This document shows positions 1-5,166 of a stretch of DNA of 5,166 nucleotides, one piece after another. Origin of the DNA: Acidobacteriota bacterium (lineage in GTDB: Bacteria > Acidobacteriota > Terriglobia > Terriglobales > Acidobacteriaceae); contig QIAS01000082.1 of NCBI GenBank assembly GCA_003225615.1, positions 2,222-7,387 of the forward strand, in the 5' to 3' direction. Made by a program: the position numbers and the translations under genes. Below the pieces are notes generated by a model. That model had not been told where the DNA came from. It saw nothing but the letters and a program-made list of their open reading frames with translations, and did not search any database. Positions within the stretch are counted from its first letter, which is position 1, and every line of letters starts with the position of its first letter.

Positions 1-2
1 TC

Positions 3-863
3 GTCGACGACGGCTCGACCGACAACACTTTCAACCTGCTGCGCGAAATTGCCGCTGTCGATAGCCGCATTACCGTGGTCAAACTGCGCCGTAACTTCGG
101 CCAAACCGCGGGGCTGGCCGCAGGCTTCGATCATGCGCGCGGCGAATACATCATTGCCATGGACGGCGACCTGCAGCACGATCCCGCCGATATCCCTATC
201 TTTCTGGAAAAGATTGCGGAAGGGTACGACATCGTCAGTGGCTGGCGCAAGCGCCGAATTGATAATTTGTGGCTGCGGCGGATTCCGTCACGCTGCGCCA
301 ATTGGCTGATGGCGAAACTGAGCGGCGTGGACATCCACGATTTTGGAACTACCTTCAAGGCTTACCGGCGGGAAATACTGGAGCAGGTACCGCTTTACGG
401 AGAAATGCACCGTTTTATTCCAGCCTTGGCGTCTTGGCACGGCGCGTCCATTATTGAGGTACCCATCCGCAACGTCGAGCGGGAGCGGGGGGCGTCGCAT
501 TATGGGCTCTCCCGTACTTTCCGGGTCTTCTTTGACCTTATTACCATCCGATTTTTGCTGCGCTACCTCTCGCGGCCCTTGCACTTTTTCGGTACGGTGG
601 GGATGCTCAGCATCCTGAGCGGCTGTGGGGTGGCGGGGTGGCTGGTAGCGGATAAGGTGCTGTACGGGACCGAGGTGATGAGGCAACACGGTCCGTTGAT
701 GATCTTCACCGCAGTCCTGGTGTTGGCCGGTTTGAATATGCTGGCCGTAGGTCTCCTGGGAGAAATGCAGGTGCGGTACTATCACGAACCCTCGAGGCGT
801 GCGCCTTACTCGGTGGAGCGCTTGCTGCGGGCGCAGAGCGAGGAATCCACCATCTCGGAGTAG
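3..863 (+). CDS. Membrane-anchored family 2 glycosyltransferase (polyprenyl-phosphate sugar transferase type), 5'-truncated
   Basis: The first visible codons spell VDDGSTDNT, the nucleotide-binding start motif of GT-A fold family 2 enzymes, so the gene begins off the left edge; the GTG at 75 is internal. There are 286 visible residues, and perhaps 25-45 are missing. DGDLQHDP at visible residues 54-61 supplies the DxD metal and nucleotide-sugar site in the form typical of the DPM1/ArnC/GtrB subgroup. MHRFIPALA (135-143) and the GASHYG segment (163-168) are further conserved blocks of that subgroup. Two hydrophobic segments follow, about 194-219 and 230-258, with GLLGEMQVRYYHE at the end of the second, as in GtrB-like proteins. 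The family transfers a sugar from a nucleotide donor to undecaprenyl or dolichyl phosphate on the cytoplasmic face of the inner membrane, feeding envelope glycan synthesis or modification. The sugar and acceptor cannot be read from the sequence. No clear terminator follows. The family call is firm; the substrate is unknown. Confidence 0.92.
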   Translation, partial: VDDGSTDNTFNLLREIAAVDSRITVVKLRRNFGQTAGLAAGFDHARGEYIIAMDGDLQHDPADIPIFLEKIAEGYDIVSGWRKRRIDNLWLRRIPSRCANWLMAKLSGVDIHDFGTTFKAYRREILEQVPLYGEMHRFIPALASWHGASIIEVPIRNVERERGASHYGLSRTFRVFFDLITIRFLLRYLSRPLHFFGTVGMLSILSGCGVAGWLVADKVLYGTEVMRQHGPLMIFTAVLVLAGLNMLAVGLLGEMQVRYYHEPSRRAPYSVERLLRAQSEESTISE

Positions 864-1105
864 GCTCAGCTTACCCTGGTACCCGGAATACACCATATAA
901 AATTTCCCTCCCTTATGTTCCCTTTGCTCAGTTAGTTACGGCGAGGTTACTGCGAGCAATTTGCAAGTTATTCCATGGCAGAGACTTAGGATTGGGGGTA
1001 AACTTTGGTGAATGGCACTTCTGTTGCTCAGGACAGGGTGGGCCACGAAATCGGACCTGAACCCACGTTCTCAAACTAACAAGATTCGAGAAGGAGCCCT
1101 CTAAG
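864..1105. other. Intergenic region upstream of the OmpA-domain lipoprotein gene
   Basis: These 242 bases hold no convincing open reading frame. A TATAAA at 896-901 resembles a -10 element, but no good -35 hexamer sits 16-18 bases upstream (TTACCC at 871-876 is too distant and poorly matched), so I do not call a promoter. A short perfect dyad, GCAATTTGC, lies at 956-964. The glycosyltransferase has no recognisable hairpin-plus-T-run terminator here. The promoter of the downstream lipoprotein must lie in this interval unless the gene is read through from upstream. Confidence 0.4.
1088..1096 (+). promoter_or_regulatory. Ribosome binding site for the OmpA-domain lipoprotein
   Basis: GAGAAGGAG ends nine bases before the ATG at 1106, with AAGGAG at 1091-1096 matching the anti-Shine-Dalgarno core. 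It fixes the start codon that gives a complete lipoprotein signal peptide. Confidence 0.8.
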
Positions 1106-1855
1106 ATGAATCGCACTTCGTTAACGATAATGCTGGCATTGGCAATGGCCTCGACCCTGGGTTGCGCCAGCAAGAAGTATGTCCGGAATGAGACTACGCC
1201 GCTCATAAACAAGACCAATGAACTGGACGACCTGACCGCCAAGAACAGTCGCGACATCAAGGATGTCGACGCGCGGGTGCAGGCCGGCCTCCAGCAGGTG
1301 AATGCCAAGACGGCTGAGGTCGATCAGAAGGCGCTGGCAGCCGGCAAGTCAGCCGATGCGGCCCAGACGACCGCCAATGCTGCCGTGCAGCGCGTGGATA
1401 CGCTGACTACTGCAGTGTTGAACCTGGATAACTATCGCCCGGTTGCTGAAACTTCGGTCCACTTCGGGTTCGATAAAGACAATCTGACCAAGAAGGCCAA
1501 GGAAGCCCTGGATCAGCTCGCGGCTGACATTCAGAACACCAAGGGCTACATCATCACTGTGGAAGGCGCAACCGACGCGGTTGGCAGTGAAGACTACAAC
1601 TACGGCCTGAGCCAGCGCCGTGCGGACTCGGTGATCCAGTACCTGGCTTCGGAGCACAACGTTCCAGCGCATAAGATTTACTTGATTGGGTTGGGCAAGG
1701 ATAAGCCTGTGGATTCGAACAAGACGCGCGAAGGCCGCGCTAAGAACCGCCGTGTGGACGTGCACTTGATGACCAACACCACGGGTGATCAAGGTACTCC
1801 CGCGCAGGCACCTGCAGCCAAGCCGACGGCCAGCACCACCCCGCCGTCCATGTAA
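1106..1855 (+). CDS. OmpA-family outer-membrane lipoprotein with Lpp-like coiled coil and peptidoglycan-binding domain
   Basis: This intact 249-residue protein should anchor the outer membrane to peptidoglycan. Residues 1-19 form a short signal peptide ending STLG, with Cys20 as the lipidation site. The lipobox is slightly off consensus, with Thr at -3. Residues about 28-105 are Ala/Asp/Asn/Gln-rich and predicted coiled coil, with no beta-barrel. The stretch AADAAQ-type repeats leading to AAVQRVD resembles Lpp/OprI. Residues about 112-222 are an OmpA C-terminal domain: HFGFDKDNL (119-127), TDAVGS (156-161), LSQRRADSV (168-176) and NRRVDVHL (214-221). Asp157 and Arg172 occupy the positions of the diaminopimelate-binding Asp/Arg pair of OmpA. 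The usual His before TD is Ala155. The tail (224-249) is Pro/Thr/Ala-rich. The gene is flanked by a good ribosome site and a strong terminator, so it is probably monocistronic. It differs from Pal by the long coiled-coil spacer. Confidence 0.93.
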   Translation: MNRTSLTIMLALAMASTLGCASKKYVRNETTPLINKTNELDDLTAKNSRDIKDVDARVQAGLQQVNAKTAEVDQKALAAGKSADAAQTTANAAVQRVDTLTTAVLNLDNYRPVAETSVHFGFDKDNLTKKAKEALDQLAADIQNTKGYIITVEGATDAVGSEDYNYGLSQRRADSVIQYLASEHNVPAHKIYLIGLGKDKPVDSNKTREGRAKNRRVDVHLMTNTTGDQGTPAQAPAAKPTASTTPPSM

Positions 1856-1865
1856 ACAGTTTCCC

Positions 1866-1926
1866 TCCTCCCCGGAGGACTTCGCCAACCAGGCCGCCCT
1901 ACGAAAGTGGGTCGGCCTGTTTTTTT
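1866..1926 (+). repeat. Two-hairpin module, copy A (contains the ompA-type terminator)
   Basis: A small stem-loop, TCCTC(1866-1870)/GAGGA(1875-1879) with loop CCCG, is followed by a 10-base linker and then the long terminator hairpin at 1890-1919. A diverged copy of the whole arrangement lies 139 bases downstream at 2005-2056. The linkers are CTTCGCCAAC here and TTTGCCAAG there. The small stem has changed at two base pairs by paired substitutions (C-G to T-A), which suggests the structure is what is retained. Confidence 0.6.
1890..1926 (+). terminator. Rho-independent terminator of the OmpA-domain lipoprotein gene
   Basis: The outer stem CAGGCCG (1890-1896) pairs with CGGCCTG (1913-1919). 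It continues through CCC/GGG and AC/GT, with single T bulges on each side, and closes on a GAAA tetraloop (1903-1906). Seven T residues (1920-1926) follow directly. It starts 35 bases after the TAA, as expected for an efficient intrinsic terminator reading left to right. Confidence 0.88.
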
Positions 1927-2004
1927 GTTCCGTATCCAGCTCGAGCCTGGGCTTGCCCGACAAGGGAAGTGGCTGCTCATACACCCTGCCATGGTGGTTG
2001 TATC

Positions 2005-2056
2005 TTCTTTGGGAAGAATTTGCCAAGCAGGGCGCCGCCACGAAGTGGGCGGCCTG
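2005..2056 (+). repeat. Two-hairpin module, copy B (diverged)
   Basis: A small stem TTCTT(2005-2009)/AAGAA(2014-2018) with loop TGGG is followed by TTTGCCAAG. A GC-rich hairpin comes next: GCCGCC (2034-2039) pairs with GGCGGC (2048-2053), supported by AC/GT inside and CAG (2028-2030)/CTG (2054-2056) outside, with three unpaired bases GGC at 2031-2033. The following T tract is short and interrupted (2058-2063), so plus-strand termination would be weaker than at copy A. No T tract follows on the minus strand, so it is not a clean terminator for the convergent TPR gene. It most likely descends from the same element as copy A. Confidence 0.55.
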
Positions 2057-2103
2057 GTTTCTTGCATTGTGCTGCTTTATCGCGCAAACCCGGCCTAATT
2101 TGA

Positions 2104-3566
2104 TCACGCCTTCTTGCTGGGCAGCATCTTGCGCGCCGCCATGCGAACGAAAGCGTAGTTCAACTGTGGCAGTGAGTTAAATTCAGCCGCTTTCGTGCAG
2201 AACTCCCGCGCTTTTGCGGTGTCACCTTTTGCCTCGAATGCCTGGCTCAGGCGATAAAGATTTTGTGGGTCTTGCTGATTGGCTTGTTGAAGTTCAGCGA
2301 TCGCTTTATCGAAATCCTTTTCCGCCAAAGCGATTCTTCCAGCCAGTTCGTGAGCCTGCTTCCGCAGAGCAGGGTTGTTGGCGCCGTCAGTGCCCTAGCG
2401 GAATTGCTCGGCATGAGACTTGGCATCGGCATAGTTCTTCTTTCCGATGGCAACCGCCGCGAGGTTGTAATGATGGAGAAGTTTGGCGTTGTCCCTAATC
2501 TCCTGCGAGAGCGCAGAAGCTTCAATGAGTTGAAGCGATTTATTGAATTGTTGGGCAGCATCGTCGTACCTGTGCATCTGCTCCAGGATGTTGCCTTTGG
2601 CCCGCAGGTCGCCAGCCATGGCGGCTGCGTCTTTCTTCTTCTCTGCGACTGAGAACTGTTTGGTTAAGTTGTCGAGCGCCAGATCAAGCTTACCGCGATC
2701 CGTGTCCACCACCGCGAGGCCGAACAACGCGGTGCGAAGCTCACCATCATTGCGCGCACCGGCAGCCATTTTCTGGAGCTCGGCAGTGGCGTCTTCCGGT
2801 TTGCCCATATACATGAGATCGGCCGCAATCCCGAAGTGCGACGGCACGAAATGAGGGTCAACGTCCAGCGCCTTACGGTATTGCGCGATGGAATCTTCAA
2901 ACTTTCCCATCTTCAGCAAGAGTTCCGCATAGGAGTCGTAAGGATTGGGATCATTGGGAATCAGTTCGACATATTTCTTAAACACGTGCTCGGCGTCCGC
3001 ATAGTTTCCCTGCTGGCGGTAGGCATAGCCGAGGATGTTGAAGGCAGGCGAGTAGGTGGGAGCGACTTCGGTAGCCTTCTTGAAATTTGCAATTGCCTGG
3101 GCAAATTCCTGTTGTGCAAAATGGTAGTTGCCGAGAGCGGTTAAGGCTCGTTCGTCGTTGGGATAAGCGGCTACGAGCTTCTCCAGGTAGTCCTTCTGTT
3201 TCACCGCGTCAGCATTGGCCCCGGCTTGTACGGCGAGGATAAGAACCTTTTCTCCTTCGGAAGTTTTGTCGGCCAGGGCCACCGCTTTTTTCAAGTGGTC
3301 AAAGAAATCTTTAGCGGTGGCGGAATTGTTGGCGTGAGCCAGTTCGGCGGAAGCGAACTCGGGGTCGAGCGCGATGGCTTTTTCAAAATGCGGAAGAGAG
3401 TCGTTGGCAAGCAGTCTTTCGGAAAGATCGCGTCCCTGGAGAAATTCCTTGCGGGCTTCGTCGGACTTGGTCGTGATAGGGATTTGTGGTTACTGCAGGC
3501 CATCGAGGCCGCGGTGGCCAACAAGAGACCCGCACTTCGCAACAATCGCGATTTGCTAGGAGACAT
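2104..3566 (-). pseudogene. Periplasmic TPR-repeat lipoprotein gene, disrupted by a frameshift and an in-frame amber codon
   Basis: Restored, this encodes about 487 residues. The ATG at 3566-3564 has a GGAGGAG site six bases upstream and starts a signal peptide ending SMAC (Cys24), so a lipoprotein or secreted protein is expected. After Asn26 the sense frame shifts by one base (near 3487-3491) and resumes with PQIPITTKSDEARKEF, then runs open to an amber TAG at 2397-2395 (codon 391). The same frame continues for 96 more sense codons of the same character to the TAA region at 2104. TPR-like helix pairs are visible at about 139-170, 171-204, 208-238, 240-270, 318-350 and 366-390, with two more after the amber codon (KDFDKAIAELQQANQQDP and the next unit). 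Such repeats form protein-binding scaffolds; the partner is unknown. The S9 peptidase gene lies 142 bases upstream on the same strand. Both lesions look recent or are sequence errors, because coding character is preserved throughout. The TTG at 3294 is not a true start. Confidence 0.82.
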
Positions 3567-3572
3567 GTGTTA

Positions 3573-3579
3573 CTCCTCC
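3573..3579 (-). promoter_or_regulatory. Ribosome binding site of the TPR gene
   Basis: On the minus strand GGAGGAG sits six bases before the ATG at 3566-3564. This near-perfect Shine-Dalgarno shows that the signal-peptide frame is the true start of the TPR gene. The break between that frame and the TPR body is therefore a real frameshift in this sequence and not a misplaced start. Confidence 0.82.
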
Positions 3580-3603
3580 GGTATGCGTGCTTCGTTGCGT
3601 TAC

Positions 3604-3653
3604 ATTCTTCTCTTTATCGAAGAATCGTATGGATACCGGATTCGTGACACGAA
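3604..3653 (-). promoter_or_regulatory. Three overlapping dyads in the leader of the TPR gene
   Basis: Reading plus-strand coordinates: ATTCTTC (3604-3610)/GAAGAAT (3619-3625) is a perfect 7-bp inverted repeat with an 8-base spacer. GAATCGTAT (3622-3630) pairs with ATAC plus GATTC (3633-3636, 3639-3643) around GG with a two-base bulge. TTCGTG (3641-3646)/CACGAA (3648-3653) is a perfect 6-bp repeat around a single A. Neighbouring dyads share bases, so as RNA the first two could not form together. None has a T run. They could be operator sites or leader structures; a chance origin is not excluded. Confidence 0.35.
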
Positions 3654-3708
3654 GACCAGAGCGATGGTATGAATGCATCCGGGATGGGGATTAACCTGGC
3701 GATGAACG

Positions 3709-5166
3709 CTATGGTTTCAGATGTTTGTCAAACCAGCTAACAGTGCGCTGCAGGCGATCGATGAGATGCTTTTCTTCCTTGAGGCCGTGACCCTCGCGAG
3801 GGTAGATGACTAGCTCGGTTTCGACGCCGTATCGTTTCAAGGCACGATAGAGTTCCTGGCTCTGACCCAGAGGGTCGATAACATCGTCTTGGCCTTGGAG
3901 AATGAGCGTAGGGGTTCGCGCATTTTTCACATAGGTGATGGGCGAGCTGTGCAGGAAGCCTTCCTGCTTTTCGTACGGGAGGCCATAGAACCACTCGTCG
4001 TAGGAGGGATGATCTTCAGTGCCGAATTCGGTGGCCAGGTTTGACATGCCGGCGCCGGAGACAGCGGCTTTGAAGCGGTTAGTCTGGGTAATGGCCCATT
4101 CTGACATGTAACCGCCGTAGGACCAGCCGGCGATGCCGAGCCGGTCGGGGTCGGCGATACCGCGTTGCACCAGATAGTCGGCGGCCGCCATTACATCGCG
4201 GAAGTCGCCTCCGCCCCAGTCCCCCCGGTTGAGCACCATGAAGTCGTAACCGTAGCCGGTCGAGCCCCTCACATTGGGATAGAAGACGGCGTAGCCCGCG
4301 TTGGCCAGCAGTTGTCCCCAGGACTCGAAAGCGTCGTTCCAGTTGCCGGTGGGGCCTCCGTGAATCAACAGGACCGTGGGGAGTTTCGAGTTGCTCGTGG
4401 AAGCGGTGGGAAGCAGCAGCGCTCCTTCGACTTGGCGGCCGTCGAAGGTCTTGTAGTGCGCGAACTCGGGCGTGGCAAGCCTGACATTGTTAAAGAACTG
4501 GTTGAAGTGTGAGACAGGGGTAGGGGCGGATTTGCCGTCCGAGAGAAAAAGCTCCGCGGGACGGGCCATTGCTTCTCCCGCAAAGGCTAGCGGGGTGCCG
4601 GTGTTCGCGGGCAGGAATGCCCGCGCCACACTGGGTGGTTCGTCAAAATCGCGAGTGCTCATGTGCGGGTCAAGTAGCGGTTGAGCACGGCCGTTTATGT
4701 CTACGACGACGAACCGGTTGCGGAAGCCGTCGCCGATCAGGGCCAGCAGCTTGCCATCCGGTCTCCAGACGTATGCCTCCACGGGCCGATCGAGGCTCTG
4801 CGCAGTGAGGTTGCGCGGCGTTCCTCCGTCCAGAGGCAACACATACAGGTCGTGCGGAACCGGCCCATCCACTCGTGAACCCACATAATGGGCCACGGGG
4901 AGCGACAAGGGACTGCATTTTGCCATCGGACGGGTTGACGGAGAAAATGCGATTGGTTTCCTGGTCTGATTCCGGGTGATCCGTGGCGACAACAATCAGG
5001 CGGTCGCCGCGCGGGTCCCATTGCAGCTCGTGAAATTGCCAAGCAGCGCCGACGAGTTCGCGTGGTTTCCACGATGCAGTGTCCATAATCCAGAGGTGGT
5101 CCCGCTTGTCGTCGCGATCCACCAGCCGCGCGTCTTCTTTGTCTTTTTCCTTCTTTTCTTCATCCT
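3709..5166 (-). CDS. S9 (prolyl oligopeptidase/DPP-type) serine peptidase, C-terminal part, with one frameshift; start off the right edge
   Basis: There are 484 visible residues after joining two frames. The entering frame begins with a Lys/Glu/Asp-rich linker (DEEKKEKDKEDARL), then WD-like propeller blades: HLWIMD, LQWDPRGDRLIVV, then after the join HDLYVLPLDGG and YVWRPDGKLLAL. The alpha/beta-hydrolase domain starts near residue 240, with HGGP (268-271, oxyanion region), GWSYGGYM carrying nucleophile Ser348 (codon 4122-4120), QGQDDVIDP with Asp426/427 (427 fits family spacing), and REGHG with His459 (codon 3789-3787). The triad is therefore intact and the C terminus, ending HLKP, is complete. 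Such enzymes cleave dipeptides or short peptides, usually in the periplasm. The frame changes at a run of four C (plus-strand G 4897-4900); dropping one base gives SLVAPVAHYVGS. The N-terminal part and any signal peptide lie outside the window. The TPR gene follows on the same strand. The family call is firm; specificity is unknown. Confidence 0.88.
4601..4631. repeat. Perfect REP-like palindrome inside the S9 peptidase coding sequence
   Basis: CGCGGGCA (4606-4613) and TGCCCGCG (4618-4625) form a perfect 8-bp inverted repeat with loop GGAA. It is extended by GTGT (4601-4604)/ACAC (4628-4631) across a small asymmetric gap. On the minus strand it is read in frame as part of VARAFLPANTGTP, an odd stretch between propeller blades just before LAFAGEAMARPAELFL. 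It may be a captured copy of a short dispersed repeat, or simply coding sequence with strong dyad symmetry. Confidence 0.45.

Noticed and set aside
288..896. Minus-strand 202-codon frame opposite the glycosyltransferase.
   Set aside because: It is an antisense shadow of a clearly conserved gene: His/Arg/Pro-rich composition, no domain and no ribosome site.
2028..2056. Copy B hairpin as a terminator for the convergent TPR gene.
   Set aside because: On the minus strand no T run follows the stem. On the plus strand the T tract is short and interrupted.
1349..2107. Minus-strand 252-codon frame opposite the OmpA-domain gene.
   Set aside because: It is antisense to a well-supported gene, crosses the terminator, and shows no recognisable motif.
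1785..2180. Plus-strand open frame of 131 codons across the ompA terminator, in which both hairpin copies translate to similar peptides (EDFANQAAL... and EEFAKQGAA...).
   Set aside because: It overlaps the end of the OmpA-type gene, has no ribosome site, runs through the terminator T tract and into the antisense of the TPR gene. The peptide similarity is a by-product of the duplicated hairpin module sharing a frame.
3292..3294. TTG as the start of a shorter 299-residue TPR protein.
   Set aside because: The same frame is clearly coding for a further 65 codons upstream (PQIPITTKSDEARKEF onward) and no Shine-Dalgarno precedes this TTG.
3226..3672. Plus-strand 148-codon frame opposite the start of the TPR gene.
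   Set aside because: Its translation is low-complexity Gly/Phe-rich antisense. The minus strand carries the signal peptide and Shine-Dalgarno.
4993..4995. ATG as the start of a 428-residue S9 peptidase.
   Set aside because: The first 32 residues of that frame are uncharacteristic. The propeller sequence is instead found in the neighbouring frame up to the C4 run, so this is a frameshift artefact and not a start.
1..5166. Mobile element, CRISPR array, tRNA or rRNA, or a novel multi-gene defence-type system.
   Set aside because: No transposase or integrase motif, no regularly spaced repeats, no tRNA-like cloverleaf and no target-site duplication were seen. All genes belong to common envelope or peptidase families.

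Overview
The window reads like an accessory-poor stretch of a Gram-negative chromosome of moderate-to-high GC. The most likely source is a member of the Acidobacteriota. This is inferred from the style of three proteins: an OmpA-domain lipoprotein, a periplasmic TPR lipoprotein and a DPP-type S9 peptidase with a charged Lys/Glu-rich linker. No marker gene is present to confirm it. All recognisable products act at or outside the inner membrane.

Layout: (1) 3-863, plus strand: the 3'-terminal 286 codons of a membrane-anchored family 2 glycosyltransferase acting on a polyprenyl-phosphate carrier; its start lies off the left edge. (2) 864-1105: intergenic leader. (3) 1106-1855, plus strand: an intact lipoprotein with an Lpp-like coiled coil followed by an OmpA peptidoglycan-binding domain, with a good Shine-Dalgarno and a strong intrinsic terminator at 1890-1926. 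(4) 1856-2103: the convergent intergenic region, which holds two diverged copies of a two-hairpin module. The first copy is the ompA-type terminator. Two base pairs in the upstream hairpin have changed in a compensatory way between the copies. (5) 2104-3566, minus strand: a 487-codon TPR lipoprotein gene carrying a one-base frameshift just after the signal peptide and an in-frame amber codon 97 codons before its end. (6) 3567-3708: a short leader containing three overlapping dyads. (7) 3709-5166, minus strand: the C-terminal part of an S9 prolyl-oligopeptidase-family serine peptidase with an intact catalytic triad. It has a one-base frameshift at a C4 run in its propeller part and runs off the right edge.

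The S9 and TPR genes lie head-to-tail on the minus strand, 142 bases apart, and may be co-transcribed. The S9 product would break down extracytoplasmic peptides and the TPR lipoprotein would act as a scaffold. The two plus-strand genes serve cell-envelope construction: glycan assembly and outer membrane-peptidoglycan tethering. I found no mobile element, CRISPR array, RNA gene or clearly new multi-gene system. The least ordinary items are the duplicated two-hairpin module, the cluster of three reading-frame lesions in neighbouring minus-strand genes, the overlapping dyads ahead of the TPR gene, and a perfect REP-like palindrome inside the S9 coding sequence.
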